A stretch of 64,000 nucleotides of DNA. Origin: Dactylorhiza incarnata (lineage: Eukaryota > Streptophyta > Magnoliopsida > Asparagales > Orchidaceae). Shown here piece after piece: positions 1 through 10,865 of this stretch. The notes below the pieces were generated by a model. The model made no database searches. It was not told the origin of the DNA and saw only the letters and a list, made by a program, of their open reading frames with translations. A program made the translations under genes and the position numbers. The first letter of the stretch is position 1. Every line of letters starts with the position of its first letter. The DNA lies in assembly GCA_033032865.1 (NCBI GenBank), contig JAWHQI010000049.1:8481001-8545000 (forward strand). Direction: 5' to 3'.

Positions 1-296
1 ATCTCGTAATCTTAAAATCAAGGATAAATCTTAAGCTTTTTAGAAAAGAGAATGAGCAATTCTAAATTACTTCAAAACTTTTATTATTCCTTGGATCATC
101 TCGATCAAGTACTAATAATATTTTAGTTACTCATGGAGATAGAGGAATTAAAGAAAATAAAAGAATACATGAAGAGGGAAGAAGGAAATGAGATAAGTAA
201 GAACTATTTTATTAATTGATGCAAAGGAAATTACATCTAAGAAAAAGGGATTACAAGCTATTGAATTGAGAACTACGAATGCTAATAAGAAAAAGT
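1..296 (-). repeat. E2 left LTR, part 1 (before E1 insertion)
   Basis: This stretch matches 11648-11945 and 16055-16325 almost base for base, which identifies it as E2 LTR sequence. It breaks off at 296 where E1 begins and resumes at 10866 (acatatagga). The two uninterrupted copies elsewhere in the window preserve the empty insertion site, giving direct evidence for the E1 boundary. Confidence 0.85.
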
Positions 297-1667
297 TGAA
301 AGTGAGGTTAGATCTTAGATTTACTCTAGAGGGGGGGGGGGGGGTGGGGGTGAATAGAGTTAAAAAGTTTTTCACTTATTTTTATAGCGGAATTAAAATA
401 GTGATATATATATGTGTACTGAGTGATTTATAAAAACAAATAAAGAAAACACAGCACAACATAGTACAAAAGAATAAACACAAACACAGAAGACACAAGG
501 ATCTATAGTAGTTCCCCAATAAACCTGGGTACATCTACTCTTCTACCACCCTTGGTAGGAATCCACTAGGTTTTTGTTCAGGTGCCCTATCACCAATGGA
601 GTTTTGATCAGGTGCCCAATACACCAACTGCAGGTTTTTGATCAGGTGCCCTGCCACCAAACAGTTAACTTTTGAAGGGAGTTAGAACCCTGTACAAGAT
701 GGGATAAAGAGGGTTATGAAGTTCTTCTCTGTCAATAATCTGAGAGAAGACTAGTGGATTGTGTTGATGTAAAGCTTCCCCTGTCTGTTAGAAATGGTTG
801 ACAGTTGAGGATGGAGCTTTCACTTGAATGAACAGCAAATCTTCTTTGATAGCTGATGAATCTGAAAGACAATGTTTCTCAGATTTGTTGTTGCTCTTGA
901 TGATTTGAGATCAGCAGCTGAGAATTGAGAGTATGAAGATTGTTGTTCTCTGAGAATGAAAGGTGCTGCTGTTCAGGATGAACACTGTGAAACTTTTTGA
1001 CTTTATGTATTTCCTCTAGAATGTATCTTCTCTGTCGACTGATACTGTAATCTTTTTCTTTTCTATCTTGTTTCTTATCTTTTTATTTTTCCTTGACAAT
1101 ATATCTCTGATTTGAATTTCAAATCCTCTGAATAAGGAATATAATAATCAGAATTGATTTTATCTTAGAACTGTAATCTGAATCTTTAATTCCTTTTCCT
1201 TTTTAATAAATGATATCCTTTTCCAATAAGCCAAACGACTATTTTCTCAAGAGAAGACAATGGAAAGGAATAAAAATTAACGGAAGGATATAATCCTTGA
1301 CTTATCTGTAATATAGATCCGTTGCTGATTTAGGTTGATCTAAAATCAGAGAATAGAATATAAATGATCTGTCTGAAATTCGTCGAGCTAAGATAAGGAT
1401 TCGTCGATATGAATGTTGAGTTCATCGAACGCTGAGACTTGGGAAGTTCATCGAACGTTGAGACTTAGCAAATTCGTCGAAACGCTGAGACTTGGCAAAT
1501 TCGTCGAACGCTGAGACTTGGCAAATTCGTCGAACACTGAGACTTAGCTTTTCCTAAGTTCTAACAGCCTAATACCATGACCCTTAGACTATACAATGGG
1601 GGGTCAACTTAGTCCTAGTCAACAGATAGTGATCCTAGCCATAATCAGTAATAGGGTTGTTCCAACA
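297..1667 (-). repeat. E1 3' LTR
   Basis: The 1371-bp LTR reads TGTTGGAACAAC... to ...CTCACTTTCA on the minus strand and is closely similar to 9503-10865. It contains a G-run (331-350), a set of GGCACC/GGTGCC short repeats at 560-660, and a five-copy tandem of a ~26-bp CGTCGAACGCTGAG unit at 1380-1550 in the U3 part. Confidence 0.92.
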
Positions 1668-1682
1668 ATCTCCCCCTATTTG
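1668..1682 (-). promoter_or_regulatory. E1 polypurine tract
   Basis: On the minus strand the sequence AATAGGGGGAGAT lies directly against the LTR start TGTTGGAAC. This is the position and composition expected for the plus-strand primer of reverse transcription. Confidence 0.85.
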
Positions 1683-1852
1683 GGTTAGGATACTATTTGA
1701 CAAAAATTAAATAAAGCAACAGAAAAACAATAGAGCATATATATCTGACAGAATGTAAATTCTTTTCAGCAGATAAAAGAAATATAGTGCTCTGCGTTTA
1801 GATACATTACATTGAAAATAGAAAATATACCAAAACTAAAAAGTCAGAACCT

Positions 1853-4800
1853 TTATTTCTTCTCTAAAGGGGGCTTGAATATGATTTGCCTGTTTGGGTT
1901 TTCTGATTCCTTTTTACTCATATAAAGGTCTTTAGCTCCCAGCATGGTTTGAGATTTAGCATGAGGAACCACAGCTGCTGGGTGTAACTTTAAGTAATCT
2001 TCTGCATTGAATAAGTGCCTTGAACTGTACTTTTCAAATTCTTTCTTTCTGAACTCTGACATAGTTGAATATTGAGAAAAATCTTTTTCTTTCTGCTTTT
2101 GCCTTGTTAATCTGAGCTGTGGCAATAGATTCCTTGAATCTAGCCATCTGAGAAATTCTTTCTGATTCTGGATTGGGAGAAGGAGGCCTATCATCTATTT
2201 CACTAGCCTGATAAGAGGATTGATAATCTTGAGAAAATTTTTTCCTATGAAAAGAACCATAAGATATGTGAAATTTATAATCTGAGAAAATGGTTCTGGA
2301 TGATCCTAAAGGAGGAGGTCTGGAAGACCTAGAACTCTGAGGGCCACTAGAACTAGCTGGTCTCCTTGACTACTGAGAAAAAGGTCTTTGGGAGGATGAA
2401 GATAGTCCTGAAGAACCTGCTGCACCTGCTGCTGGAGGAGGAGTAGGAGGATGATTATACTTGACAGGCTTGTCAGAGTAATAACCAGTCTTCCTCATCT
2501 TCTTTCTTTTATTAGCCTCATTTTTGGATAGCCTCATCCAGGTTGGGGAATCCCTGGTAAGAGTGATATGGTGCAGAATATAATATGGGATATCATTCTT
2601 ACAGGAGGGAGTCTTAGGGATAGCCTTAGGCTTAGATCTTTACTTTCTTTTCCTTGAAGATGTGTCATCTGAATCATCATCATCTTCATCATCATCAGAA
2701 GAGAACTGAGGACTATCATATAAATCATCAACTGCTTTAAGAGCTTTAGAAATATCTTTCTCAACATCAACATTTTGATCAACATCAATATCATCAAAAT
2801 TTGGCAATGGGGAATCATCAAAGACAAAGGTAGGAGGAGAATTCATCACTCCAACTACTTCTGATTCTTGAATTTGATCTTGAACTGGAGCTGGAATTGC
2901 TTCTTCAAAAACTGGAGCTGGGGCTGCTTCTTCATCACAAAACATATCTGAACCCGCAACTGCATTCACTGGAGCTTCTTCATGAGACATCTCCCCCTGC
3001 CTAGTTTCAGGAAGCCCTGAAGCTAGGCCCCTAGAAGAAGGGACAGATGAAGAGGTAGGGAATGAAGCAATTTTAGCAGAAAGGTCAGATAGGGCTTGAA
3101 ACACTGGAGCAAGCTTTGCATCCAGGAGAGCATCTAGCTTGGGTGATATATGTTGGAATATATGATCAGCTAGAGATGAGAAATCAACATACACAAGGTC
3201 TTGTGGATGCTGAGATGATGATGGGATAGTGGATGGAATAGAGGGCATGAAGATGTTTGTGGCATTTGATATGGGTGGATGAAAATCTTCATGAATAGGA
3301 GAATGAGGATGGATAGGTGACTGTGGATGGATAAGAGACTGAGGTGGAGATAAGAGATTGAATGATGGAAGGAAATAAACATCTGGTTGGGATGAAGATG
3401 GAATCTCTGTAGATAAGTTTGCTTGGAGAGGAGGAGAAGAAAGCAATGAAGGTGAAGGGTCTATGGGAGAAATGTGGGGAGGAATTTCTTCATGAGGAGG
3501 TGGAGATGGGATAGGAGTGGAAGAGACAGAAGTAGGGACTTCTGGAAGGGTCAGGGGAGTGACTGGGTCAGTCCTAGTGCCTTCAGAAGCTGGCCTGGGG
3601 GCATCTGCCCTTGGAATCTTCTTTGGGATCACCCTTTTCCACTTGCCAAATAGAGCTGATGTTAGCCTCTTGCTAGCATTTATGAACACCTTAGAAGAGA
3701 CCAACAAGTCTGGATATTTTTCTTGAAGAAAAATTCCCAATATTCTGCCATAACATACATTAATCTTGCTTATTTTCTTCTTAATTGATTCAAAAAGAAT
3801 CAATCCCCAATTTATTTTCGTCTTCTATACCAAGGCCACCATCAACATGAATTGGTGCCTGGTTATATAATCATGGGCGGAGGTCTTCCCTCGTAAGACC
3901 TTTTCAACAATATCTACCAAAAGCTTATATTCATTGGATAAGTTTTTCTTCAATAGATGGTTAGGTTTTCCAGACGAATGACCCATCTTAACCAAAGCAT
4001 TATCAAATTCAGCAAAACTTATTTTAAACTCATCATTACCATTCGATAACCCAAAAACTCCTATTAAAACATCTGGGGTAAGAGTAACCTGATTTCCAGA
4101 TATTGTTCCTGATATAGTTGTTGCATTCTCTGCCTTAAGGGTGTGAACCCATTCCTTTATGTCGACTATTGGAAGCTTGATTCTAGTAGTCATTAACTTC
4201 TTAAGCTGTTGTTATTCAAACAAATGAAGAATGTCCTGGAATATTTGATCGGAATGCGCAAATGACTCGATGTCGATATCAAACCTGGCGTCAAACTTCA
4301 TTGAGGAAAGAACTTGTTGGAACCTCAGGGTTTGATTTGAGTTAGGATCCACCCTTAATGTCTAAAGTTTTTATAAATATTATAACTTATATTAAATCAG
4401 ATTAAGTTAATAAGCTGAAAAGAAATATTCAATAATATAAATAATATATATATAAATAATATATATATATGATATACTAAGAATATATATATATAATTAT
4501 AATGCTGAAATATATATATATATATATTAATAAGCAGAAGAAATGAAAAAGAAATGAAAATATCATTTGTTCTCTGCGTTCGACATTTGTTGAACGGCGT
4601 TCGACGAATGTTGAACGGCGCTCGACAAATTTCTTCCAGCAGCTCAACGGTCGACATTTGACTAGTGGCGTTCGACAAATGTTGAACGACGTTCGACATT
4701 TGTCGAGCGGCGTTCGTCGAATTTTCAGCAGATATTCAAAATGATGAATATATTGCTCAGCTTGACTAAATTATTATATATATGCTGTCAGATTTATTAA

Positions 4801-5828
4801 AGTAATATTTTATTATTTCTATCTATATTTTGCTATATATATATGTATTGCTGCCTTAACGAAACGGCCGTTGGAGCAGTAATTAATATAGCCGTTGCAG
4901 CAAGCCAAAGATGGCAAATTTGTCTGCTCGAGGATCTGGGAAATAAAAGGATATATTTATTATATTCCTATCTTGTCGGCAAGAATTAAAATCAGCCACA
5001 AGATCTCCATATCAAATATATATAGAGAAGAGCAGAGAAAAAGAAGAAGAAGATATACAGAACAAATATTAGTATTGTTGTACAGGAAAAGAAAGAAGAA
5101 GAAAAAAAACAGAGGAGCAAAAAGAAGGTCAGATCAAATATATTTATATCTTCTTTTTGCCTAACTTGTTCTTTGCAGATCATATACCCTGAGACACCAA
5201 TCAAGATCATTTGCTCAGGGATCTAAAACTGCAAGAAGAAGAACAGAGGATTTGCAACCAAGAGAAGAAGCCTCCACAAGCTGTCATCAAACTAAATCAG
5301 ACAGGGGGAGCCTTCTTCATCATCATCATCAAGATCCAAACACAACTACCAATTTGGATCTTCATCAAGAGTCTTCTCAGCAAAAAGAGAAGAACAATAT
5401 ATCTTTTCCCTTTCTCCTTCTCACCTTGTACAGGGTTATAACTCCCTTCAAAAGTTAACTCCCGGTGACAGGGCACCTTAGCAAAAACCTGCAGTTTGGT
5501 TAGAGCACCTTATCAACAGCTCACTTGGTGTGTGGACACCTTATCAAAATCACCTGGTGAGAGGGCACCTTATCAACAACCTCATAGTGGATTCCTACCA
5601 GTGGGTAGAAGAGTAGATGTACCCAGTTTAGGGGAACTACTATATATTTTGTGTCATCTGGATGTTTGTTTTTATTTATTTTTTATGCACTTGTGTTAAT
5701 TACTCTTTCAGCAAACACATATAAATATACATATCATTTTATTGAAACCAAAACTTAATCAAGATCTTTTAATAAAGTAAATAAGAACTAATACACTCCA
5801 CTTTCAGAACTGCTTGAGAAATCGCCAT
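1853..5828 (-). pseudogene. E1 env-like third ORF, broken by stops and by solo LTR S1
   Basis: An open frame starts at the ATG at 5826-5828 and enters S1 after only a few codons. With S1 and one copy of its GAACT duplication disregarded, the frame continues from 4309 through 2640. It has an in-frame TAA upstream of the Met at 4193 and an in-frame TAG at 3825-3827. The N-terminal ~150 residues are unrecognised. The middle is very proline- and serine-rich, followed by an acidic Asp/Glu run and a basic RKRK end. A further frame at 1853-2194 may be the shifted C-terminus. No signal peptide, membrane segment or fusion motif is evident, so 'env-like' describes its position after RNase H, not a shown function. 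Just before the start codon, a pyrimidine tract ending TTTTGTAG resembles a splice acceptor and could serve a spliced subgenomic mRNA. Confidence 0.7.
4315..5806 (+). mobile_element. S1: solo LTR of a related SIRE-like copia family
   Basis: The segment starts TGTTGGAACC and ends CCACTTTCA, like the E1 LTR but in opposite orientation. It is flanked by a perfect 5-bp duplication, GAACT, at 4310-4314 and 5807-5811. Its R/U5 part (5430-5660) matches the E1 LTR in reverse, including the GTACCCAG...GGGGAACTACTATA block and four GGCACCTTATC-type short repeats. The U3 part differs and holds TA-rich tracts (4437-4525) and a cluster of GTTCGACGAA-type palindromes (4578-4730). No internal region is left, so it is a solo LTR formed by LTR-LTR recombination. 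It interrupts the env-like ORF of E1 and is therefore younger than E1. Confidence 0.93.
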
Positions 5829-5985
5829 TGTTACCTACAAAAGAAAGAACGATCAAGTGCAAAGTGAACTGGAGGGAAAAGCAATTCCTGTAGGCGCAAA
5901 GATAAAAGGAAATAAAGTTTGATTATATAGAGGGATTGGAGAAGACGCAAGCTTTCGTAGAACTGAGGTCGGCTAAACCTAAAAG

Positions 5986-6043
5986 GTTTCGTCGATCTCC
6001 GTTCGACGAAAGACTCAATTTCGTCGATCTCCGTTCGATGAAA
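5986..6043. repeat. Two copies of a CGTCGA/TCGACG hairpin at the end of E1 RNase H
   Basis: Two consecutive copies of a 25-base hairpin (9-bp stem TTTCGTCGA with loop TCTCCGT) are seen, the second with one mismatch. The outer copy overlaps the last codons of the RNase H frame. A third copy is at 7676-7702. Confidence 0.85.
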
Positions 6044-7605
6044 TGATGGGATAAGTAGAAATTTTTTTTAGTTGATTGAATCTCCATCTATCATTCCTAG
6101 CTGATTTATAAAGAAGATGTTTCTTTTCATCCAAGGGTTTGGTGAAAATATCAGCCCTTTGCAAATTAGTAGAAATGAATTGTAGGCAAATTTTATTTTT
6201 ATCCACATTATTTCTGATAAAGTGGTGCCTAATTTCTATGTGTTTAGTCCTACTATGGAGTGCTGGATTTTGTTCTTTAGATATTGCACTAGTATTGTCA
6301 CAAAATATAATTGAATTATTTAAGTTGATACCATAGTCTAGAAGTTGATTTTGCATCCACAGTATCTGTGAGCAGCAACTGCCTGCAGTAATATATTCTG
6401 CTTCAGGTGTTGATGTAGACACAAATGTCTGTTTCTTACAAAACCAAGACACGAGCCTATCACCAAAAAACTGGCAAGTTCCTGATGTGCTTTTCCTGTC
6501 TACTCTGCATCCAGCATAATCAGAATCTGAGAATCCAGGTAATTCAAATTCTGATGCAGTTGGATACCAGAGTCCTAGATTTGGACAACCCTTTATATAT
6601 CTTAAAATTCTTTTTAATAAAATAAGATGAGATTCTTTGGGGTTAACTTGGAACCTAGCACAAATACATGTAGCAAACATTATGTCAGGTCTACTAGCTG
6701 TTAGGTAAAGTAAAGAGCCAACAATTGCTCTATACACTTTCTGATCAACATGTTTCCCTGATTCATCAGTGTCAATAATAGCATTGGAGGGCATGGGTGT
6801 TTTCATGGTGGAAGCATCAGACATACCAAATCTTTTCACTAATTCCTTAGCATACTTGGATTGTGATATGAATATGCCATTGGGAGTTTGCTTCACTTGA
6901 AGACCAAGAAAGTAAGATAACTCACCCATACTACTTCAAATTTAGATTGCATTAGGTTTGAAAACCTTTTGCATAGATTTGAATCAGTAGAGCCAAATAT
7001 AATATCATCTACATAAATTTGAACTAGTAAAGTTTGATTTTTATGTATCCTGAAAAATAGTGTTTTATCAACAATGCCTCTACAGAATTTGTTCTCCAAG
7101 AGAAAATTAGCTAAGGTCTCATACCATGCTCTGGGAGCTTGTTTGAGACCATAGAGAGCTTTATTAAGCTTAAATACATAAGAAGAGTGAGTTGGAGAGA
7201 TGAAACCTGGTGGTTGTTCCACAAAGACTTCTTCTTTGATGTCTCCATTCAAGAATGCACTCTTCACATCCATCTGATAATCTTTGAACTTCTTGAAGGA
7301 AGCAAAGGCAAGGAATATCCTTATAGATTCAAGTCTAGCAACAGGAGCAAAGGTTTGATCAAAATCAATTCCTTCTTCCTGAGAATATCCTTGGGCTACT
7401 AATCTTGCTTTATTTCCGATGATTATGCCTTGATCATCTAGCTTGTTCCTGAAGACCCACTTGGTGACAATGCTTGGATGGCCTTTTTGTCTTGGAACCA
7501 AATCCAAACCTTGTTCCTTTCAAATTGGTTGAGCTCCTCTTGCATTGCAAGAATCCAGTTTGGATCTTGTTCTGCATCTTTTATGGATTGAGGTTCAACT
7601 TATGA
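6015..7605 (-). pseudogene. E1 reverse transcriptase and RNase H (copia type), frameshifted
   Basis: From right to left: the connection region (NQFERNKVW type, ~7550), RT with [39 protein letters not shown] and the catalytic box YVDDI (about 6980-7500), then RNase H with SDSDYAGC, DRKSTSG, STSTPEAEY and HSRTKHIEIRHHF. A frameshift near 6920 separates RT from RNase H and a second lies near 7500. The C-terminus ends in a short tail encoded by a hairpin repeat (6015-6045) also found in the Gag tail. Integrase and protease, which should precede RT, are absent. Confidence 0.9.
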
Positions 7606-9401
7606 TAGGAAACAAGTGTGCATCTGATTTTGGTGTAGTTGATGCCTTGTTTGAACACCTGCTGAAATTCATGTGATTCCGTCGATCTCCGTTGGACGAA
7701 TTATGTTGAATTCCTTTATTCTTAATATTCTTGCTTGAAATATTTTTACTAACATCTACTACCTTTTTGTTCTTAGCAGAAATGAATTTTACTAGTGTAG
7801 ATAAGATCTTTTTCTTAATAAGATGTGGCTCACTTGATGATGCACCCAAGCCCAGTCTACCACTAAGTCTGGCATTCACTGTGCTTGTGATGTCCATCAG
7901 TTTGATACTTCTCCCATTGAGGGACTCTTCAACCTTCTTAGCTTCAGACAACTTGTTCTCAATGAGAACAATGTGTTCTCTGGAGGCAGCCAATTCTTTC
8001 TTAAGATTGGCATTATCTTCACTTAGTTGGTTCATTTCAGCCAACTTATTTCTGAGAGAGATCATCTCTTTCTCAGATTTAATTAAATCTATACAAAGAG
8101 CTCTGAATTCATCTTTGAATTCATTTGAATTGAAATCAAAGTTAGATATTACCTGATCACTGTCAGTTTCAGATTCTGATTCTTCAGAGTTGTTTCCTGA
8201 GGCATTGATAGCCATCATGCTGAAATTTCTTTCTTCGTCATCATCACTGGAGCTGGATGATGATGCATATTCTGACTCACTGCTTGAGTCATATATAGCC
8301 ATCAAGCATTGGTCCTTCTAATTTGCATTTTCTTCATCTTCAGAAGAGCTGGATGAAGATTCTGATTCTGTTTCACTCCAAGCTAATTCAGCTGCAAAGC
8401 CTCTTCCTTTATGTTTGTGTTTGTGGGAGGAAGGCTTGCTGGAGTGCCCTTTCTCTTCTTTCTCTTTTCTCTTTTCCTTCTTTTGGTTCTCTGGACACTC
8501 AGGTAGAATGTGTCCAGGTTTCCTGCAGCCAAAACAAATTATTTCTTTAGAATTAGTTTTGCCATACCTTTGCTTTTCTTTTGATCTGAGGTCCTTCTTT
8601 CTGAAATCCTTTCTAGCCATCTTGTAGAATCTCTTGGCTAGAAGGCTCATAAACTCCACTTCTCCTGGAGCTTTATCTTCCTCTTCAATTGCTTGGAAAG
8701 CAATGCTCCTTTCCTTCTTGGATGCTGGTGAGGAAGTAGATTGTTCAGCTTCTCTGGACTTGATAAGCTGCTCATTGGATTTATGCTTGCCTAATAAGGT
8801 CTCAGTGGAGATCTCATTAAGGCTTCTGGCTTCTTTGATTGTCCAGATCCTAGAGTCCCATGTGCTAGGGAAGCACATCAAGATCTTATCATTGACTTCA
8901 GTGATGGAGATCACTTTGTCTAGAGATTTCAGCTCATTGATTATGAGGCTGAGTCTGTTGTACATATCTGCAACACTCTCAGTTTCTCCTTGGATTTTCA
9001 TACTGAGAGATGAGATGAGATCTTCTATATTTTCTCTCATCTGCATATCCTTCAATCATGTTGTTGAGGGAGGTCCAGATTTCCCTGGCTGAGGTGCATT
9101 CCACAACCTTTTGAAAAATATCATCTGACATTGTTTGTGCCAATACGTTCATTGCTTTGGCATCAACACTTCTCTGCTTCTTTTGAGCTTCTGTCCACTC
9201 AGGAGGTGGAACATCATTATTTTTTGTTGTTGTTTCAGTGCTTGTTGTTGCTGTAGGAGTAGGAGGTCCTGTCAAAATAACATTAAAAATATCTTTATCA
9301 ATAGAATTCATATATAACCTGATCCTTTCCTTCCATAATGCAAACTTATTTAGATTGCACATAAGAGGTCTTGTGCTTGAGTATTCTTTGTTCTGTGTCA
9401 T
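7595..9401 (-). pseudogene. E1 Gag with zinc knuckle and acidic coiled-coil tail
   Basis: Gag (UBN2/Retrotran_gag_2 type) starts at the ATG at 9401. A frameshift near 9040 moves it into the frame of 8318-9055. The CCHC knuckle CFGCRKPGHILPEC sits near 8500-8545, followed by a Lys-rich and then a Ser/Glu/Asp-rich stretch. After a stop at 8318 the frame 7595-8305 continues with an acidic Ser/Asp-rich N-terminus and a heptad-like segment (8040-7900), which I read as a coiled-coil Gag tail common in this copia group. The tail ends in the octapeptide SSNGDRRN (about 7675-7705), the same as the end of the RNase H frame. Protease should follow but is deleted. Confidence 0.85.
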
Positions 9402-9488
9402 GGATTTTTAGCAAAAGAAACTCTAGAAGAAAATTTACGATCTAATTGATCTTTTGATTCAGGTGTTAGCCTGTAAAGAATCAACCTC

Positions 9489-9500
9489 CCTCTGATACCA
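9489..9500 (-). promoter_or_regulatory. E1 primer-binding site (initiator Met tRNA)
   Basis: The minus strand reads TGGTATCAGAGG two bases after the 5' LTR end CTTTCA. This is the standard complement of the 3' end of plant initiator Met tRNA. Confidence 0.95.
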
Positions 9501-9502
9501 AT

Positions 9503-10865
9503 TGAAAGTGAGGTTAGATATTAGATTTACTCTAAAGGGGGGGGGGGTGAATAGAGTATTAAAAAGTTTTTCACTTATTTTTATAGCGGAATTAAAATAG
9601 TGATATATATATTTGCATACTGAGTGATTTATAAAAACAAATAAAGAAAACACAGCACAACACAGTACAGAAGAATAAACACAAACACAGAAGACACAAG
9701 GATCTATAGTAGTTCCCCAATAAACCTGGGTACATCTACTCTTCTACCACCCTTTGTAGGAATCCACTAGGTTTTTGTTCAAGTGCCTTATCACCAATGG
9801 AGTTTTGATCAGGTGCCCAATACACCAACTGCAGGTTTTTGATCAGGTGCCCTGCCACCAAACAGTTAACTTTTGAAGGGAGTTAGAACCCTGTATAAGA
9901 TGGGATAAAGAGGGTTATGAAGTTCTTCTCTGTCAATAATCTGAGAGAAGACTAGTGGATTGTGTTGATGTAAAGCTCTCCCTGTCTGATTGAAATGGTT
10001 GACAGTTGAGGATGGAGCTTTCACTTGAATGAATAGCAAATCTTCTTTGATAGTTGATGAATCTGAAAGACAATGTTTCTCAGATTTGTTGTTGCTCTTG
10101 AAGATTTGAGATCAGCACCTGAGAACTGAGAGTATGAAGATTGTTGTTCTCTGAGAATAAAAGGTGTTGCTGTTGAGGATGAACACTGTGAAACTTTTTG
10201 ACTTTGTGTATTTCCTCTAGAATGTATCTTCTCTATCAACTAATACTGTAATCCTTTTCTTTTCTATCTTGTTTCTCATCTTTTTCTTTTTCCTTGACAA
10301 TATATCTCTGATTTGAATTTCAAATCCTCTGAATAAGGAATATAGTAATCAGAATTGATTGTGTCTTGGAACTGCAATCTAAATCATTAATTATTTTTCC
10401 TTTTCAATAAATGATATCCTTTTCCAATCAGCCAAACGGCTATTTTCTCGAGAGAAGACAATGGAAAAGAATAAAAATAAAAGGAAGGATATAATCTGAC
10501 TTATCTGGAATATAGATTCGTTGCTGATTTAGGTTGATCTGAAATCAGAGAATAGAATATAACCAATCTGTCTGAAATTCATCGAGCTGAGATAAGGATT
10601 CGTCGATCTGAATGTTGAGTTCGTCGAACGCTGAGACTTGGGAAGTTCGTCGAACGCTGATACTTAGCAAATTCGTCGAACGCTGAGACTTGGCAAATTC
10701 GTCGAACGCTGATACTTGGCAAATTCATCGAATGCTGAGACTTAGCTTTTCCTAAGTTCTAACAGCCTAAAACCTTGACCCTTAGACTATACAATGGGGG
10801 GTCAACTTTGTCCTAGTCAACAGATAGTGATCCTAGCCAAAATCAGTAATAGGGTTGTTCTAATA
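9503..10865 (-). repeat. E1 5' LTR
   Basis: The 1363-bp copy matches 297-1667, differing by scattered substitutions and G-run length. The U3 word cluster is at 10578-10745. Confidence 0.92.

Larger units (their letters stand above)
297..10865 (-). mobile_element. E1: SIRE-like Ty1/copia element with env-like ORF, protease and integrase deleted
   Basis: This is a complete structural element on the minus strand: 5' LTR 9503-10865, initiator-Met primer site, gag with a zinc knuckle, a coiled-coil Gag tail, RT and RNase H, an env-like ORF, polypurine tract, and 3' LTR 297-1667. Flanking AAAGT (292-296) and AAAGA (10866-10870) form a 5-bp target duplication with one change; the intact site is seen at the homologous place in the other E2 LTR copies. 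Gag tail is joined directly to the start of the RT connection region near 7600, so protease and integrase are missing and the element cannot be autonomous. The extra ORF after RNase H and the G-run at the LTR 3' end fit the SIRE/Maximus group. The solo LTR S1 is nested inside. Confidence 0.9.

Noticed and set aside
2640..4193. True viral envelope gene in E1
   Set aside because: No signal peptide, membrane span or fusion-like region is visible; only position suggests env.
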